Positions 10,630 to 21,429 of a stretch of 64,000 nt of DNA are shown here, piece by piece (position 1 is the stretch's first letter; every line of letters starts with the position of its first letter). The notes below the pieces were generated by a model. That model did no database searches, was not told the origin of the DNA, and saw only the letters and a program-made list of their open reading frames with translations. The position numbers were made by a program, and so were the translations under genes. The stretch lies in the NCBI GenBank assembly GCA_946894095.1, contig OX335649.1:14402001-14466000 (forward strand), in the 5' to 3' direction. The stretch comes from Incurvaria masculella. Lineage: Eukaryota; Arthropoda; Insecta; Lepidoptera; Incurvariidae.

Positions 10630-10857
10630 CCTATTCTGGAGCATTTACGGAAATGTATGAGTAATTTTTCGTTAAATTCGGAAACACATGGAGATGTTTC
10701 GTGCGTAGCGCTGGCGATCGATTACCAGAAACCCAAAGTAATGTCACTGTGCATTCTTCTCCCGAGAACACTCCTGATTCATCAACTCGGAATTCAAAGA
10801 ATCACGCCTGAGCCAAAGCTCTACGGCATAAGTTCACGATTTTCTTTTACATACTAA
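10630..10857 (+). CDS. Possible exon, weak
   Basis: A plausible acceptor (AATAAACAACTTTCAG, ending at 10629) is followed by a frame open for 75 codons to TAA at 10855-10857. Another frame read from the same acceptor, in phase with the donor at 5810, ends after about ten residues. The base composition between about 10680 and 10830 is more balanced than its surroundings. I recognise no domain. It could be an alternative last exon of gene A, an unrelated exon, or chance. Confidence 0.2.
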   Translation, partial: PILEHLRKCMSNFSLNSETHGDVSCVALAIDYQKPKVMSLCILLPRTLLIHQLGIQRITPEPKLYGISSRFSFTY

Positions 10858-11654
10858 GTGTAGGGAAAAAGTTAACGAAATATTCTGGTAAACAATTGAA
10901 TCTCAGTGAACTTTCATCAATCAAGCCGTGATGGCGCTTAGTACTTTGCATAGGGATGGGTTTCACACCATTCCTTCACACAACGCCTCATATTCCTATA
11001 TCCATATTCATACGCGTGTGTTCGCATTATATCATTATGCAAATATCTAGACCACCTAGACCAAGTTACAAGTAACGTAGGAAGAGAAAACATGAAAATA
11101 ATGTTATCCAAGTAACGCTAATGTCATATCTATGTACTTATTTCGCCAAATGATGAAAACATATTATTATGTATTTATTACTTCGTGATAAAATAGCGTA
11201 AGTATTCGTTCTTTCTCGGAAACCGGATTTCCGTTTTAGCAAGATTTGTTTGCTTTCTGCTGAAAGCCCCTCTCTATTTACCTTACGATTTGATAAAAAT
11301 ACATGCTCTTTTCTAGTTATGGCAACGAAAAATATTTTCCCAGAAATTGGAGAATAATGTGTGCGCAAAAACTGTTTTCGGTTACCTAGTCAATATTAAA
11401 AATGTCATCAGAGTAGAATTTATAAACGTATATTTGATAATAACAGTTATAGAACATGTGTTTACTAAAAATGTGGTTCGTGGCACCCGTATTCGAATAG
11501 TTTGTATGAATATGAGTGCGCCGTATCTCCCCTCATGCAAGAAGTCGGGGTTTCAATCAAGTCTCAATTCAAGTTTATTTCTCTTACTGAGTTGTATTAG
11601 TGAATTTCGTCACAAATGCGAGCTGCTCCATTGTTCGGAATCCATGTAACACCG
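10858..11654. other. No gene or repeat recognised
   Basis: AT-rich sequence with scattered open frames under 100 codons and no family signature. The part at 11560-11650 resembles the region between head and body of the SINE family (TGAATTTCGTCACAAATGCGAGCTGCTCCATTGTTCGGAATCC), so the SINE copy may start about 11560. Confidence 0.4.
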
Positions 11655-11850
11655 CAGGCTTCTATTCCTTACTAGGTGGTAGGGTTAAGCCGGCCAGGGC
11701 AGGTACCATCGCATTGAGTAATAGATGGCCGAAGTGGCAAAGAAATATTGTCCGTGGTTTTCAATCAGTTCAGTGTTCCTGTGATCACAAAGAGAAGAGT
11801 CATATGGGCGCCTACTTCCTTCCACTATTATCTAAACCAAATCCGAGAAC
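11655..11850 (+). repeat. SINE copy
   Basis: TACTAGGTGGTAGGGTTAAGCC, then GGTACCATCGCATTGAG, CGAAGTGGCAAAG and TCAGTTCAGTGTTCC; the 3' part is degraded. Together with 11560-11654 it forms a longer, partly intact copy. Confidence 0.6.
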
Positions 11851-12023
11851 TTGGAAACATCAAAAAGGTAAGAACAAGGTAAGAAAAAAAACATAAGAAA
11901 CATTACATCGAACGTAAATTATTTGCATCCATTGAATCAATGATCTCCTTTGTGACGGGCCTGACATAGGACATGCGGCATATCATTCTATAGCGGTGAC
12001 CGGAGGTTAAAGAGCGACAATTA
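11851..12023. other. Nothing recognised
   Basis: AT-rich spacer with two GGTAAGAA donor-like words (11868, 11878) and no matching exon. Confidence 0.3.
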
Positions 12024-12180
12024 GGGGTCTCTTCCACGAAGTACTGATTTGCTTAATCTTCACATTAAAGGGCCTTTCTTACCATCTCGCAATCGATACC
12101 AGTACAAGATAATCAGCACATTAGTAATTACTTAAGTAAAGTTTAGATTTAAATTAATCAGCAGTTAGTGAAAACAAGGC
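12024..12180. mobile_element. MITE related to the 24200-24564 element
   Basis: Shares GTCTCTTCCAC, AAGTACTGATT, CACATTAAAGGGCCTTTCTTAC, CTCGCAATCGATACCAGTACAA and GTGAAAACAAGGC with the element at 24200-24564. Flanked by TTA (12021-12023) and TAA (12181-12183). Confidence 0.6.
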
Positions 12181-12424
12181 TAAATCTAAAATTTTGGAAA
12201 TAATCAGAAAACGTATTTTTGTTCACTTCAGTCTAATAGCGTAGGTTGATATTTCAATAATTGCAGTCAACAATTCCTTAGCGTAAGATCAATGTGAGAA
12301 ACGAGCGCCATATATTAAAACATAATAGAAGCATTGTGTCAGTTCGAATATAATGAAGAAATTCGTTGGCTGACTAATTATCAGGTTAGCTCAGAGATAG
12401 GGCAGTGGACATGTTTATTGTATA

Positions 12425-14034
12425 CTAGCAGCCCGTCCCGGCTTTGCACGGGCATAATATAATTGAAAAAATATTATTTTGACACAATGATACACAAATA
12501 AACCCCTTATTACGTAGAGTTCCTAAAAAAAGAGCATAAACCTACATTGAAATATTTGAAATAAAAATAACAAATTTTGTGAATTTATTTTTTTTGTATT
12601 TTTTTTCTTATTTGTGTTTTTTACTTTTATATATTTTTCATACTATTAATTATTTTAAAAAGGTCATAACCACAAAACAAAGCCATTAAATAAATAATTT
12701 ATTGAGTTAAAGCCAGGGAGTAAACATTATTTGATGTTGTTTTATTTTTCACTAAATAATTAGCTAAACTGTTATTATGATACTTTTGAGATTACCGCGG
12801 TCGTTAGACATGTTTGAAAAATGTTACGGCTTTTGAGAATGTCTTTGGAGAGTGTATCTTCCTGCCGCGTGAAAAGCCGTAACATTTTTCAAACATGTTT
12901 AACTGTTATTAGCTACCTACATCTACTACTATAACCTACAACTAAAAAGTATTTAATCGAAAATCATAAAAACTATTTAAGTCACTTATTTATTAGGATA
13001 ACTAAATGTACAACATATATTAATGGGTCTAGTTCTGAAAAGAACTTTTTGAATGCGTTTAGTTACCTACTAAACTAATTATCATCAAGCGACAAAATAT
13101 TATCAAGCGACAATTTCTTAAATTCCGCACACGGCTGCTGCGTAGGGAGCCGACTGACTCCCCTCCCGTATCTCTGAGTGACGCCTACAAACTCTAAAAC
13201 GCATAGTTTGTCAAAGGGAAGTTTTTTCTAATTTTTAAACTCATGATATCTTTCGAATAAAATGTCGGAATCGAATAATTCAAAAAGTAATATAAAGGTA
13301 TTGAAACAGTCTTAAATAATAATTTATTTATTTTGATAAGGATTCATATCTAGGTACAAATAAAGAGCCTTTTCTAGCGGCGGTATTTAAATTTTTATTT
13401 TAAAATAAATGCACACTTATTGTGACATAACTATAATAGTTAGATGTCCCACCGCCCCGGCCGGCCCGTACTGCCGCAAACCTACGTCCCGCAATTTTTA
13501 AATCTGTAATATCTTCGAAAATATTCATTTAAATCATATGCTGTAAACGGCCATATAAATCTATATTAAATCAACAATGTATTTAAGGTATTTAATTGGA
13601 TAAGGATTAATGCTGTATTGGTTAAAATCGCCTCGAAAATTAGCCATTATTTGTCGTAAAAAGTTAATGACAAAAAATTTTAATTGTGGTATATCCAAAA
13701 GAGATAGACATATACCATCGCGGAGTTTTCTGTAGACTTTTTCAATGTGTACAATACTTAGTACATAATTTCGATAAATCTCGTAGGATTCAGCCTGCGT
13801 TTGCAATGTAAGCGGAAAAAATGTAATTTATTACGACATCACATTGGAAACCTCAAAAATAACAGTATTTCTCCACGATTTCATGGATGTTATTATACAT
13901 ATAAACCTTCCTCTTGAATCACTCTATCTATTAAAAAAAACCGCATCAAAACCCGTTGCGTAGTTTTAAAGATTTAAGCGAACATGGGGATATAGGGACA
14001 GAGAAAGCGACTTTGTTTTATACTATGTAGTGAT
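12425..14034 (+). mobile_element. Non-autonomous lepidopteran dispersed element, composite
   Basis: Starts CTAGCAGCCCGTCCCGGCTTTGCACGGG, a GC stem-forming end, and finishes AAGCGACTTTGTTTTATACTATGTAG, a pairing of ends known to recur in moth and butterfly genomes. The interior is AT-rich, non-coding and carries the MITE at 12781-12903. A GC-rich patch at 13130-13175 and 13448-13490 looks foreign. The superfamily is not established from the sequence alone. Confidence 0.45.
12781..12903. mobile_element. MITE with 31-bp foldback ends, copy 2
   Basis: The left arm GTTAGACATGTTTGAAAAAT...ACGGCTTTT (from 12803) is the inverse of the right arm AAAAGCCGTAACATTTTTC...CATGTTTAAC (to 12903). The loop of about 37 bp includes TCTTCCTGCCGCG, also present in the longer relative at 7471-7660. 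Confidence 0.65.
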
Positions 14035-14229
14035 GATTCATCATCCATAGACAGTACACTGCACTCGGATTTGTCATATTTTATCATTTTATCATTAGCT
14101 TTTCATGTGATCCAAAGGTCGCATTTTCAAATCCTGCTTCCGACGAATGTCCAAACCAAAAACTTTTTCTGAATATTTTCGAAATCTGATTACAATGGTT
14201 CAATGTATATAGTACATAAACATATTATG
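14035..14229. other. Nothing recognised
   Basis: AT-rich spacer without coding or repeat landmarks. Confidence 0.3.
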
Positions 14230-14425
14230 TCCTTCTCTCCACCTAAAAGGGGGTTTACGGAACTTCGAAGTTACGTAAAAACGTCAAACTCTTTGCAAGA
14301 TTTCTGTGATTTTACTTCTTCAAACCGTCAAATTAAAACTCGAACTTCCGATTTGTATGAAAACGCGGAGTCGGCGTAAACGGCAACGTCAACGTATTTA
14401 CGGCGACTATACGTAAGCTGTCAAA
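14230..14425. repeat. Fragment of the TCAG-type element at 15002-15550
   Basis: Carries GGAACTTCGAAGTTACGTAA, TTTTACTTCTTCAA, TTTGTATGAAAACGCGGAGTCG and GTAAACGGCAACGTCAACG, all found in the element at 15002-15550 in mixed orientation. Confidence 0.55.
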
Positions 14426-14453
14426 TTAGGGTTGCCCAACCCGGCGGGACTAA

Positions 14454-14595
14454 GCCCCGGTTGCACGAAGAGACGGCCGAGTTAATCAATGTTCAAACAC
14501 GTCACTTTTAGTGATCCGTATAGAGTTCCTTCCATACTGTCCACACAAAGTGACGTGCTTGATCATAATTTTTTGTACGTTCGTGCACTCGGCCC
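14454..14595 (+). mobile_element. Harbinger-type MITE, copy 2 (nested)
   Basis: GCCCCGGTTGCACGAA...TTCGTGCACTCGGCCC... inverted ends, flanked by exact TAA duplications at 14451-14453 and 14596-14598. It interrupts the TTAA-type MITE between GGCGGGAC and CTCATTCGCGGG. Confidence 0.8.
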
Positions 14596-15001
14596 TAACT
14601 CATTCGCGGGCACGGTACAAAACCGTGCTGTTGCGCTCTGGGGCCTTGTCTGCTTCAAAGAATAAGACAGCTTCCGTGAAGAGGAAGATGCAACATGTCC
14701 ACAAAAAAGACAATGTGCATTGTGTATCATTTGGTAAGATTTACGAAAATTTTAATCACAAATCGACTTATAGCTAAAGGTAAACCACGACCGCTGTGGT
14801 AAAAAATCTAAGAAAAACCAAATAGATTATAAATCTTGATTAAATAAGCTATGTCTGATGACTAATCTTTTTAAGACGTTCTTACTTTATGATTGCGTAA
14901 TCCACCTCCAAAGTTATTGTATAAAACGCGCGAAAAATTCGAACTTTCGGACCTTATAACTTAGAAACTAAACACAATTTTACAATGCCAACGGTCTTCA
15001 G

Positions 15002-15550
15002 AGTGCTCAGTCTGATTTCTCACCTAAATTGGCGTTTACGGCAAACCGATCGACTGGCGTTTTCTCCAAACTCCATACAAGTTTTTACTAGATATTCTGT
15101 GGTTTTACTTCTTCAAGCTGTCAAAGTCAAAATCGGACTTTCGATTTGTATGAAAACGCGGAGTCGACCAGGAGTCGACGTAAAATACCGGCTCAGAGTG
15201 GTCAGTCTGAGTTCTCACCTAAATTGGCGTTTACGGCAAACCGATCGACTGGCGTTTTCAAATCTATGGAGAAAATGAACAGCGCGCGCAGTGGGCGTTA
15301 AGCGAACTACAACAAGACTTGCGATATGAGTTTGATTTGACAGCATACTCAACGTTGCCGTAAATACGTCGACGTTGTCGTTTACGTCGACTCCACGTTT
15401 TCATACAAATCGAAATTCCGAGTTTGACTTTGACAGCTTGAAGAAGTCAAACCACAGAATATCTTGTAAAAACTTGTATGGAGTTTGTCGTTTTTACGGA
15501 ACTTCGAAGTTACGTAAACGCTAATTTATGTAAGAACTGAGACTACCGGC
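15002..15550. mobile_element. 549-bp MITE with TCAG target duplication (nested)
   Basis: The ends AGTGCTCAGTCTGATTTCTC and GAACTGAGACTACCGGC are inverted with a longer shared stretch (TAAATTGGCGTTTACG / CGCTAATTTA). Exact TCAG duplications lie at 14998-15001 and 15551-15554. Internally, a segment of about 55 bp (TTCTCACCTAAATTGGCGTT and following) is repeated directly at 15017 and 15213, and arms with TTTGTATGAAAACGCGGAGTC are inverted. It is non-coding. Confidence 0.75.
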
Positions 15551-15665
15551 TCAGACATCTAGTTCGATCAAATAAAGCTATTTTGAGCAAAATTTGGGAT
15601 CTTTGACAAGAAATATGGGCGTGATCCTCTTTCCCCATTTGTATGGGGAGTTGAGCGGGATGGCC

Positions 15666-15698
15666 CCATGGAGGTGAAGAAATAACTCACCTCCATGG
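15666..15698. repeat. 12-bp perfect stem-loop, CCATGGAGGTGA
   Basis: CCATGGAGGTGA (15666-15677), a 9-base loop, then TCACCTCCATGG (15687-15698). The same stem with a different loop recurs at 54021-54051. Confidence 0.7.
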
Positions 15699-17501
15699 AC
15701 TGGCAAGGTCGCGGTCCGATTTGAACCATCGTTACCAAAAGTAGGCGCAAAACTGGTCCGATTCGCGCTTACAGCCCTCAAAATGGCGTCCCGTGAACGG
15801 AATGAAGTTATCGCTGTGTCACGCAATTAGAAAATAATAAAAAGGGCGGAATGATTTTTAAAAAGGTTAAATGTGGTAAGTATGTCTTTCCGGTTGTTCT
15901 TTTGTACAGTCGTTACTTATCAAATGTATACACTGGAAAGAGAAAGAATTTCTAAGTCCCTTTTACTCTATAGTTGACGTCAGCATGTCAGAAAGAGATC
16001 TCAAATTTGTATTATAATTTTATGATTGGCAATGAGCAATAATTCGTGAAACGAAAACCGATGAATAAAATACTGAACTCGAAAGTGTTGTGTGACAGAT
16101 TTCTGATACATGACCGCAGTGTTGCCACTTTTGCAACTTTGTCGCTAGGTTTTATATTTCGAATTTAATACAGATAATATTTGATCTAAGATCCAACTTC
16201 ACCTTTATCTGTTTGATAAAGATGAAAATGGATCTGATAAATAGTTTACTATTTAGATCCAACCTAACCAGAACCATTGCCGCAATTCCGAGCTTGCTTG
16301 CTAATCCCATGCCCGTCGAAATAATGACTTTGAGATTTTCAGGCCCCAAAAAATACAGAGTGCGAGTAATAAATCAAAGTAAATATGTACACAATAGTAA
16401 GTTTTTAAACCTACACACATGCATTTTAAACTTATAGTTTACACAAGGTTCCTTTTCGACAACCATATGGCGACTTATTTGAAAATGATGTGGCAACACT
16501 GATCGACCGGGAAAGAGAATTTTCTCAAATTTACATTGCTAAAAGTTTTTAGTTTTTCTTCCTTCTACCTAAATATTTATTTCTCTAGTTCGTGTTGTGT
16601 TTTTTGAGTGTCTGGACAAAATCTAATAAGCCCAGGGGTGCGTCAAGAAATGCGACGCGACACGGTATCCAAATGTCAATATGTGCCACTTCTCTCTTGC
16701 ACTGAGTGAGTACCTTGCACAATTTGTTAAATGTTATTACCTACCTCTATACAATCGATATAAAATTGGACCCACGTACTGTTGCACGAGGTGAGTAGGT
16801 ATATTCAGCAAATAATAAAAACATAAATTTCATAACAAAGCTTCTTTATAACCATGATTGCATTTTAAGTTGAACCCTCTCAAAGTTCTAAAATATATGA
16901 AACTGTTCAAGTACTTACAGGGCACAACGTTAAAGAGGAAGTATGGTTTTAAATCAACTTTTGTAAGATTTCTACATCTCACCTTCAATTGGGTTCTCGG
17001 ACTGAAGGGTTTGTCACCCATAGGTAACTACTTCATCGCTACAGCTAGACAATTTTCTAAGAAATGCTTCCAGTTATTGCAAGCAAGATACTTAGCTTGT
17101 GAGTAGAAGCTATTTGCAGTTAATGGCTCGGCTTTACCCTACCCTTTGTTCAATCAAAAGCATGGCATGGAAGTCATTTCCATATCAACAAGACATGTTA
17201 ATATAACAAACTTTATTTATTAAATGGAAATCATTGTAATCTAAGTAGTCACTACCATCATAGTTTTTCTGAATATAAAAAGAAACAAGATAAAACCGAT
17301 CAAAAGGCAAATACAAAAAGAGTATACGTATGCCACCTTATTCATATTGTTTCTTTAACCCTCTGGTTTCCGTTCTCCATACAGTTTTTGGCGCTAAAAT
17401 CTCCCTTATTTTACAGGATGAAGGGAGGGCGACATTGACAGAAATTTTGGATTTAGTCGCCTTATAGCAAATGATTTTGATTTTGAACAGTTAAGCACTA
17501 A
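15699..17501. other. No gene recognised; mixed AT-rich sequence
   Basis: Includes a weak foldback near 16170-16265 around AGATCCAAC and AGATCCAAC/GTTGGATC-like words. Open frames (for example 16213-16437 and 16858-17106 on the plus strand) overlap frames on the other strand and carry no family motif. Nothing is supported as a gene. Confidence 0.4.
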
Positions 17502-17844
17502 GGCCGCGTTCAAACCAAACGGACTATCAGCTACCGACTGTAAGCTGGCTCACTGTGAACCCCAGCCTGAACGTAAAGTCAATCTGCATTTTTCGTTCAT
17601 ACTGTGTCGACAATACGGTGTAGCGTGCAATGCACCACTAGTATGAACAAAAATAATCGGTTTGTATTCGTTCACACTGAATGCGTACGCTGAGCGGCCG
17701 ACTATTATAATAGTGCATTGAGTAAACAATCCCTCAGTTCGCACGACGTTTCTCCGTATAACTAGCAATTTTTGGAAAAGATGTAGACTGCGTAATGCTC
17801 TCTTACAGTCAGTGGCTGACAGTCCGTTTGGTTTGAACGCGGCC
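17502..17844. mobile_element. Harbinger-type MITE with 28-bp near-perfect termini
   Basis: Left end GGCCGCGTTCAAACCAAACG (continuing GACT), right end its inverse, CGTTTGGTTTGAACGCGGCC. Flanked by exact TAA duplications at 17499-17501 and 17845-17847. Non-coding interior of 290 bp. Confidence 0.85.
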
Positions 17845-17865
17845 TAAGTTTTGGAAAGAACATTT

Positions 17866-18078
17866 TTACATATTAGACCCAACACAACGCATTCCCCAAT
17901 GTAACCATATGTATTCCCCTCGTTGGTTCCTCGTACCCTCATTGGTTTGTGACCCATCGGTGAATATTATTATCTCCCCAACATTTTCGGGGTCAGAAGT
18001 CCATGCACCTATGTGAACTGACGTAGTTTTACTTACCTGAGCAGTGGTAATCCTATAAGCTTCATCTGGGATAGTCAT
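17866..18078 (-). pseudogene. RNase H fragment of a retrotransposon
   Basis: The minus-strand frame contains EIIIFTDGSQTNEGT followed by a short hydrophobic stretch, which matches the first catalytic block (hydrophobic-TDGS) of the RNase H domain found at the end of some LINE ORF2 proteins and in LTR pol genes. Upstream residues (YRITTAQVSKTTSV) do not decide between them. The stretch following TDGS has lost the usual glycine-rich strand, and no second or third catalytic acid is seen. It is a small, decayed fragment next to the MITE at 17502-17844. Confidence 0.4.
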
Positions 18079-18117
18079 GTGGTTAACTGGTGCATTACCT
18101 GTCTATTTTCCTAAAGC

Positions 18118-18320
18118 TTTGAGTCCGGGTTGGTACCATCGCATTACGTGTATGGAAGACTGTCAAAGCGGCAATTAAATTTGTCAATTTTTTCCATCCA
18201 GTTCAATGTAGCCAAACAATATAAGGTCCTGGCAAGGCACCTAGTTTCCATGTAGTATTTCACTAATATGTTGATACATGTTGTATTACCCATTAATGTC
18301 CAGTTAGGAAAAAAAACCTT
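18118..18320 (+). repeat. SINE body
   Basis: GGGTTGGTACCATCGCATTACG, CAAAGCGGCAATTAAAT, TTCCATCCAGTTCAATGTAGCC, AAGGTCCTGGCAAGGCACC, CCATTAATGTCCAGTTAGG and an A-run at the end. No head. Confidence 0.7.
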
Positions 18321-19436
18321 GCCTAGAATTAAAAAAAAAAAAAATATAATTAATGTTATGGCTTAAAAGCTTTACTGTGTCATCTCACTATTACTACAGC
18401 CAAACTTCACAGAAGAAGTGGGTTTCTCAAAATGTTTTCTTTTACCATAAGCAGATTATAATTCGCTAATTAAACTTGAAGGGAAATAAAATAGTGAACG
18501 CCAATTGGCATCGAACCAAAACCTTCCTGGTTGAGAGGCGCTAAACGACTGTGTCAGATGAAAGTAATCAAATGAATTATGACTCTCTTACATGTTTTAA
18601 ATTTCATCAAAATCGTGGGTGTTGTTTCGAACTTATTATTTTGGTTTTGGAGGTGCGCCACCTAGCAACAAATCAAGTAACTTCATACCTTGCATGCATC
18701 CTAGCAGCTGTATCTCTGGCTGCTTAACCACAGAGATGGCGCCAGTGGATTGGAATGTATAGAATTGACTAAGAAAGTTCTTAAATGTTTATCCTATGAC
18801 CTAAGCTGCATTTTAATTTAAAACATTTTCTTATTGTGCCATATTTTTTTTTCAAGATTATTAAAAGTGTGTAGAGCCTCATCGCAAATTGTGCACTTCA
18901 GGTAGAAATTCTCTCTACAAATTTACTGAAAGCTTTTATTGTAGGTACGTAATGTTTTACAAGAAAATGTATTAGGTTATGTCATACAAAACACAGCAAT
19001 CGTTTGGGAAATTGGCAACATGCCCAGTTTTATGATGTTTTGTATAGGTAACATTCTACTTGAAGTGGAGAAAATATGCAGTGGTAACATAGTGACTGTT
19101 ATTTAAAAAAAACACTATTATGTTTGGTGTTCGTGCACCTGCAGATTTACACCAAATTTTTGTCGTCAATGTTAACATCTTTGCACTATCGTTATTGAGT
19201 TTCCAAATACCCAAATTAAACAATATTTTTTTCTACTTACTAATTAACTAAAAGGAAATAGTAAAGTAAGACATACCCAACGAAGCTGCCATGGTCATTA
19301 AATGTATTGTTAAGTGTGTATTAATATTAAAAAACCCATCGTTGTTACAGGGCGCGTACAAAACAATAAAAATAATAAATTAAGACGTTCTGTTCTTCTT
19401 TTTATCTAGCTTAATTCCCCAGCGATATGTATGTAG
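18321..19436. other. No gene or repeat recognised
   Basis: AT-rich sequence with poly-A and poly-T runs. No open frame over 60 codons with any signature. Confidence 0.45.
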
Positions 19437-19966
19437 CAGTAGCCTAGCGGCGAAGGGACTTGCCTAGCATACCAGGGGCCTGGGTTCAAATCCTCGCCCC
19501 ATTCATGCACTACTTTCTTTCTCTTTCTGAGTTGGATAAGTGCATTTTGTCACAAATGCGAGCTGCTCCATGGTTCGGAATCCATCAAAAACTGTTTAAG
19601 CCCGCCGAGGTTGGTACCATCGCATTGGATGAAAATATGATCGAAGCGGCAATGAAACATTATTCGTGTTCCATCTAGTTCAATGTAGCCGTGCTCGTAA
19701 AGGGAAGGTTCTGGCATCGCACCTAATTCCTTCGGGAATACGGTGTATTGGGCTAATATCATAACGGTAGTTGTGTGGTATAAGCCATTCATGTCAGAAG
19801 TCTGAGTCCGCTAATAGACAACTCAACTTTTGAGCGTAAGCGTTTTGAGATAACACATAATTAGGTACAATTTTGTGTGATATCGGGGTTATCTCATAAT
19901 GCTAACGCTCAAAAGTGGAGTTATCTATTAGCGGACTTAGGCTTCAGGTTGCATAAAAAAAACCTT
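19437..19966 (+). repeat. Full-length SINE (type A head) with nested foldback MITE
   Basis: The 5' head has a pol III A box TAGCCTAGCGG (19440-19450) and B box GGTTCAAATCC (19483-19493), 32 bp apart as in tRNA-derived promoters. The middle is TGCGAGCTGCTCCATGGTTC. The body follows (GCCGAGGTTGGTACCATCGC, CGAAGCGGCAATGAAA, CCATCTAGTTCAATGTAGCC, GGAAGGTTCTGGCATCGCACC, TTGTGTGGTATAAGCC) and then a GTTGCATAAAAAAAA tail. The MITE at 19798-19943 interrupts the last 20 bp of the body. Confidence 0.85.
19798..19943. mobile_element. 146-bp foldback MITE with TCAG duplication
   Basis: AAGTCTGAGTCCGCTAATAG on the left pairs with CTATTAGCGGACTTAGGCT on the right, and the inner arms CTTTTGAGCGTAAGCG / CTAACGCTCAAAAG also pair, leaving a loop of about 40 bp. 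TCAG flanks both sides (19794-19797, 19944-19947). It sits inside a SINE, so the join is readable. Confidence 0.8.
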
Positions 19967-20048
19967 ACCTTTTTGCCTGGTTTATTCTTTAGTTTTCAAC
20001 TCAAGAAAATTTAAAACTTTTCCAGCATCTGATTTTTGCTGACCACGC

Positions 20049-20285
20049 TCAGCGAGGCGCCATGCCACCGGATTTGCGGACTATGGCTGAGCTATCGAGC
20101 TTGTTAAAATTACGCTTGAAGACTACCAGGGTATAGGTATGAGGAAAGGCATCCGCCGGTAGACAGTTCCATATCCTGGCGGTGCGGCAGAGAAATGAGT
20201 TTGAGAAACGGTTCGTTCTCAAAAGCCTAATGCCAACCACAAGGGGGTGCTCTGATTCTCTGCGACGGGTCCTCCGGATATAGGT
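20049..20285 (-). pseudogene. LINE ORF2 C-terminal remnant
   Basis: The minus-strand frame ends in the stereotyped tail of many insect APE-type LINE ORF2 proteins: LLRTNRFSNSFLCRTARIWNCLP, then AFPHTYTLVVFKRNFN. This R-F-F-R-..-W-N-x-L-P followed by F-K is how such proteins end. The match starts near 20285 and stops at a stop codon near 20049. The upstream reverse transcriptase is missing, so it is a 5'-truncated remnant. The clade is uncertain. Confidence 0.65.
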
Positions 20286-20695
20286 AGGATGGGTACTTCG
20301 CCCGACACCTTACTATCCTCGCAACCCGACTACATCAAGAATTATCCCCACGTGGCATTACTTCCCAAAAAAACACGATTCAAAAATATTTTCCAATGAT
20401 AGAAAAGTAGTAGATTCTTAAACACTGTTAGGAGGGGGTATTGATTACGGGCTGAGGAACTGTAGGAGAATTCTTAGTTATTAGTTATTCTGTAGTTATG
20501 GGTATAGAAGCGGGTGGCGGAATTGGAAGAGCACTGCCCACGAAAGGCTAGCATCCAGCCTTGCACTATATGCTTATAAATTCGTTATTTTGTACAGCTT
20601 TCTTTCTTTAATGAATGTATGCTAGCTCAACGGTCGATTCTACAACATACCTACATAGCATATTCGTTGAAAACAAAACATATTTGCGTAGTATT
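20286..20695. other. Nothing clearly recognised
   Basis: May hold more decayed LINE sequence on the minus strand up to about 20345. GGTGGCGGAATTGGAAGAGC near 20513 begins a short low-complexity stretch. Nothing else is seen. Confidence 0.3.
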
Positions 20696-21008
20696 AAAAA
20701 AACCGGCCAAGTGCGAGTCGGACTCGCACACGAAGGGTTCCGTAGCATCGTACAAGATTTAACACAAAAAAAACAAGTTTTTTGTATGCCCCCCCACCTT
20801 TATTTTTTAATATTTCTTAATTTCACCTATTTGTTGTTATAGCGGCAAAATAAATACACACTCTGTGAAAAATTCAGCTGCCTACTTATTACGGTGCATG
20901 AGATACAGCCCTATGACAGACGGACCGACGGACGGACGGATGGACGGACAGCGGAGGCTTAGTAACAGGGTTCCGTTTTCACCCTTTGGGTACGGACCCC
21001 TAAAAATA
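20696..21008 (+). repeat. Lepidopteran dispersed repeat (CCGGCCAAGTGCGAGTCGG family)
   Basis: Starts AAAAACCGGCCAAGTGCGAG, then GGACTCGCACACGAAGGGTTCCGTA, a middle with TTTGTTGTTATAGCGGCAA and CATGAGATACAGCCCTATGACAGACGG, a (GACG)n tract at 20923-20950, and TTCCGTTTTCACCCTTTGGGTACGGACCCCTAAAAA. The words GGTTCCGT and ACGGACCC near the ends are inverted. A minus-strand copy lies at 35976-36328. Its class (SINE-like or MITE) is not settled from the sequence. Confidence 0.8.
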
Positions 21009-21429
21009 CAGGTATTTTACCCTATCTTTTCATTAAAAACATATATTTTTATTTATTGTTTAATATAAATAAAATGTATGTACCTACCCTGCTCCAGAAA
21101 TACAACTGTTCGACCCGTAGCCTGTCGTCTTTTGTGTCAAAGACCATGAGTTTGAAATGTATGTCCATCTTATCAGAGCATTGTGCATTTTCATTGAACA
21201 TGGGTCACTTCTTTATTGAGAACCTCTATAATAGTGTACCTATTCTTCCGTGTTTATAGTGGCGATGCGTCATTCCAGCTATAAAGAGGAACACATTCCC
21301 ATTTCTACACCACAAGTCTGGAAGGACCTCCGCAATGAAGGTTAATGGTACTTCAAGATCCCGCATAAATTCTTATTGTTATAATTTCACTGATACATAA
21401 TTGCAGTCCGGAATTGTTTAACGGGAATG
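21009..21429. other. Nothing recognised
   Basis: AT-rich spacer; open frames lack any signature. Confidence 0.35.

Larger units (their letters stand above)
14430..15668 (-). mobile_element. TTAA-type 0.54-kb MITE interrupted by two younger elements
   Basis: Minus-strand copy of the family defined by the intact copy at 31020-31561. Ends are GGTTGCCCAACCCGGCGGG (left) and TTGAGCGGGATGGCC (right). Removing the nested elements at 14454-14595 and 15002-15550, each with its duplication, leaves about 538 bp, nearly the 542 bp of the intact copy. This confirms the order of insertion. Confidence 0.75.

Noticed and set aside
19440..19493. tRNA gene candidate
   Set aside because: A and B boxes are present, but no cloverleaf with paired acceptor stem can be drawn; it is the head of a SINE that recurs elsewhere.
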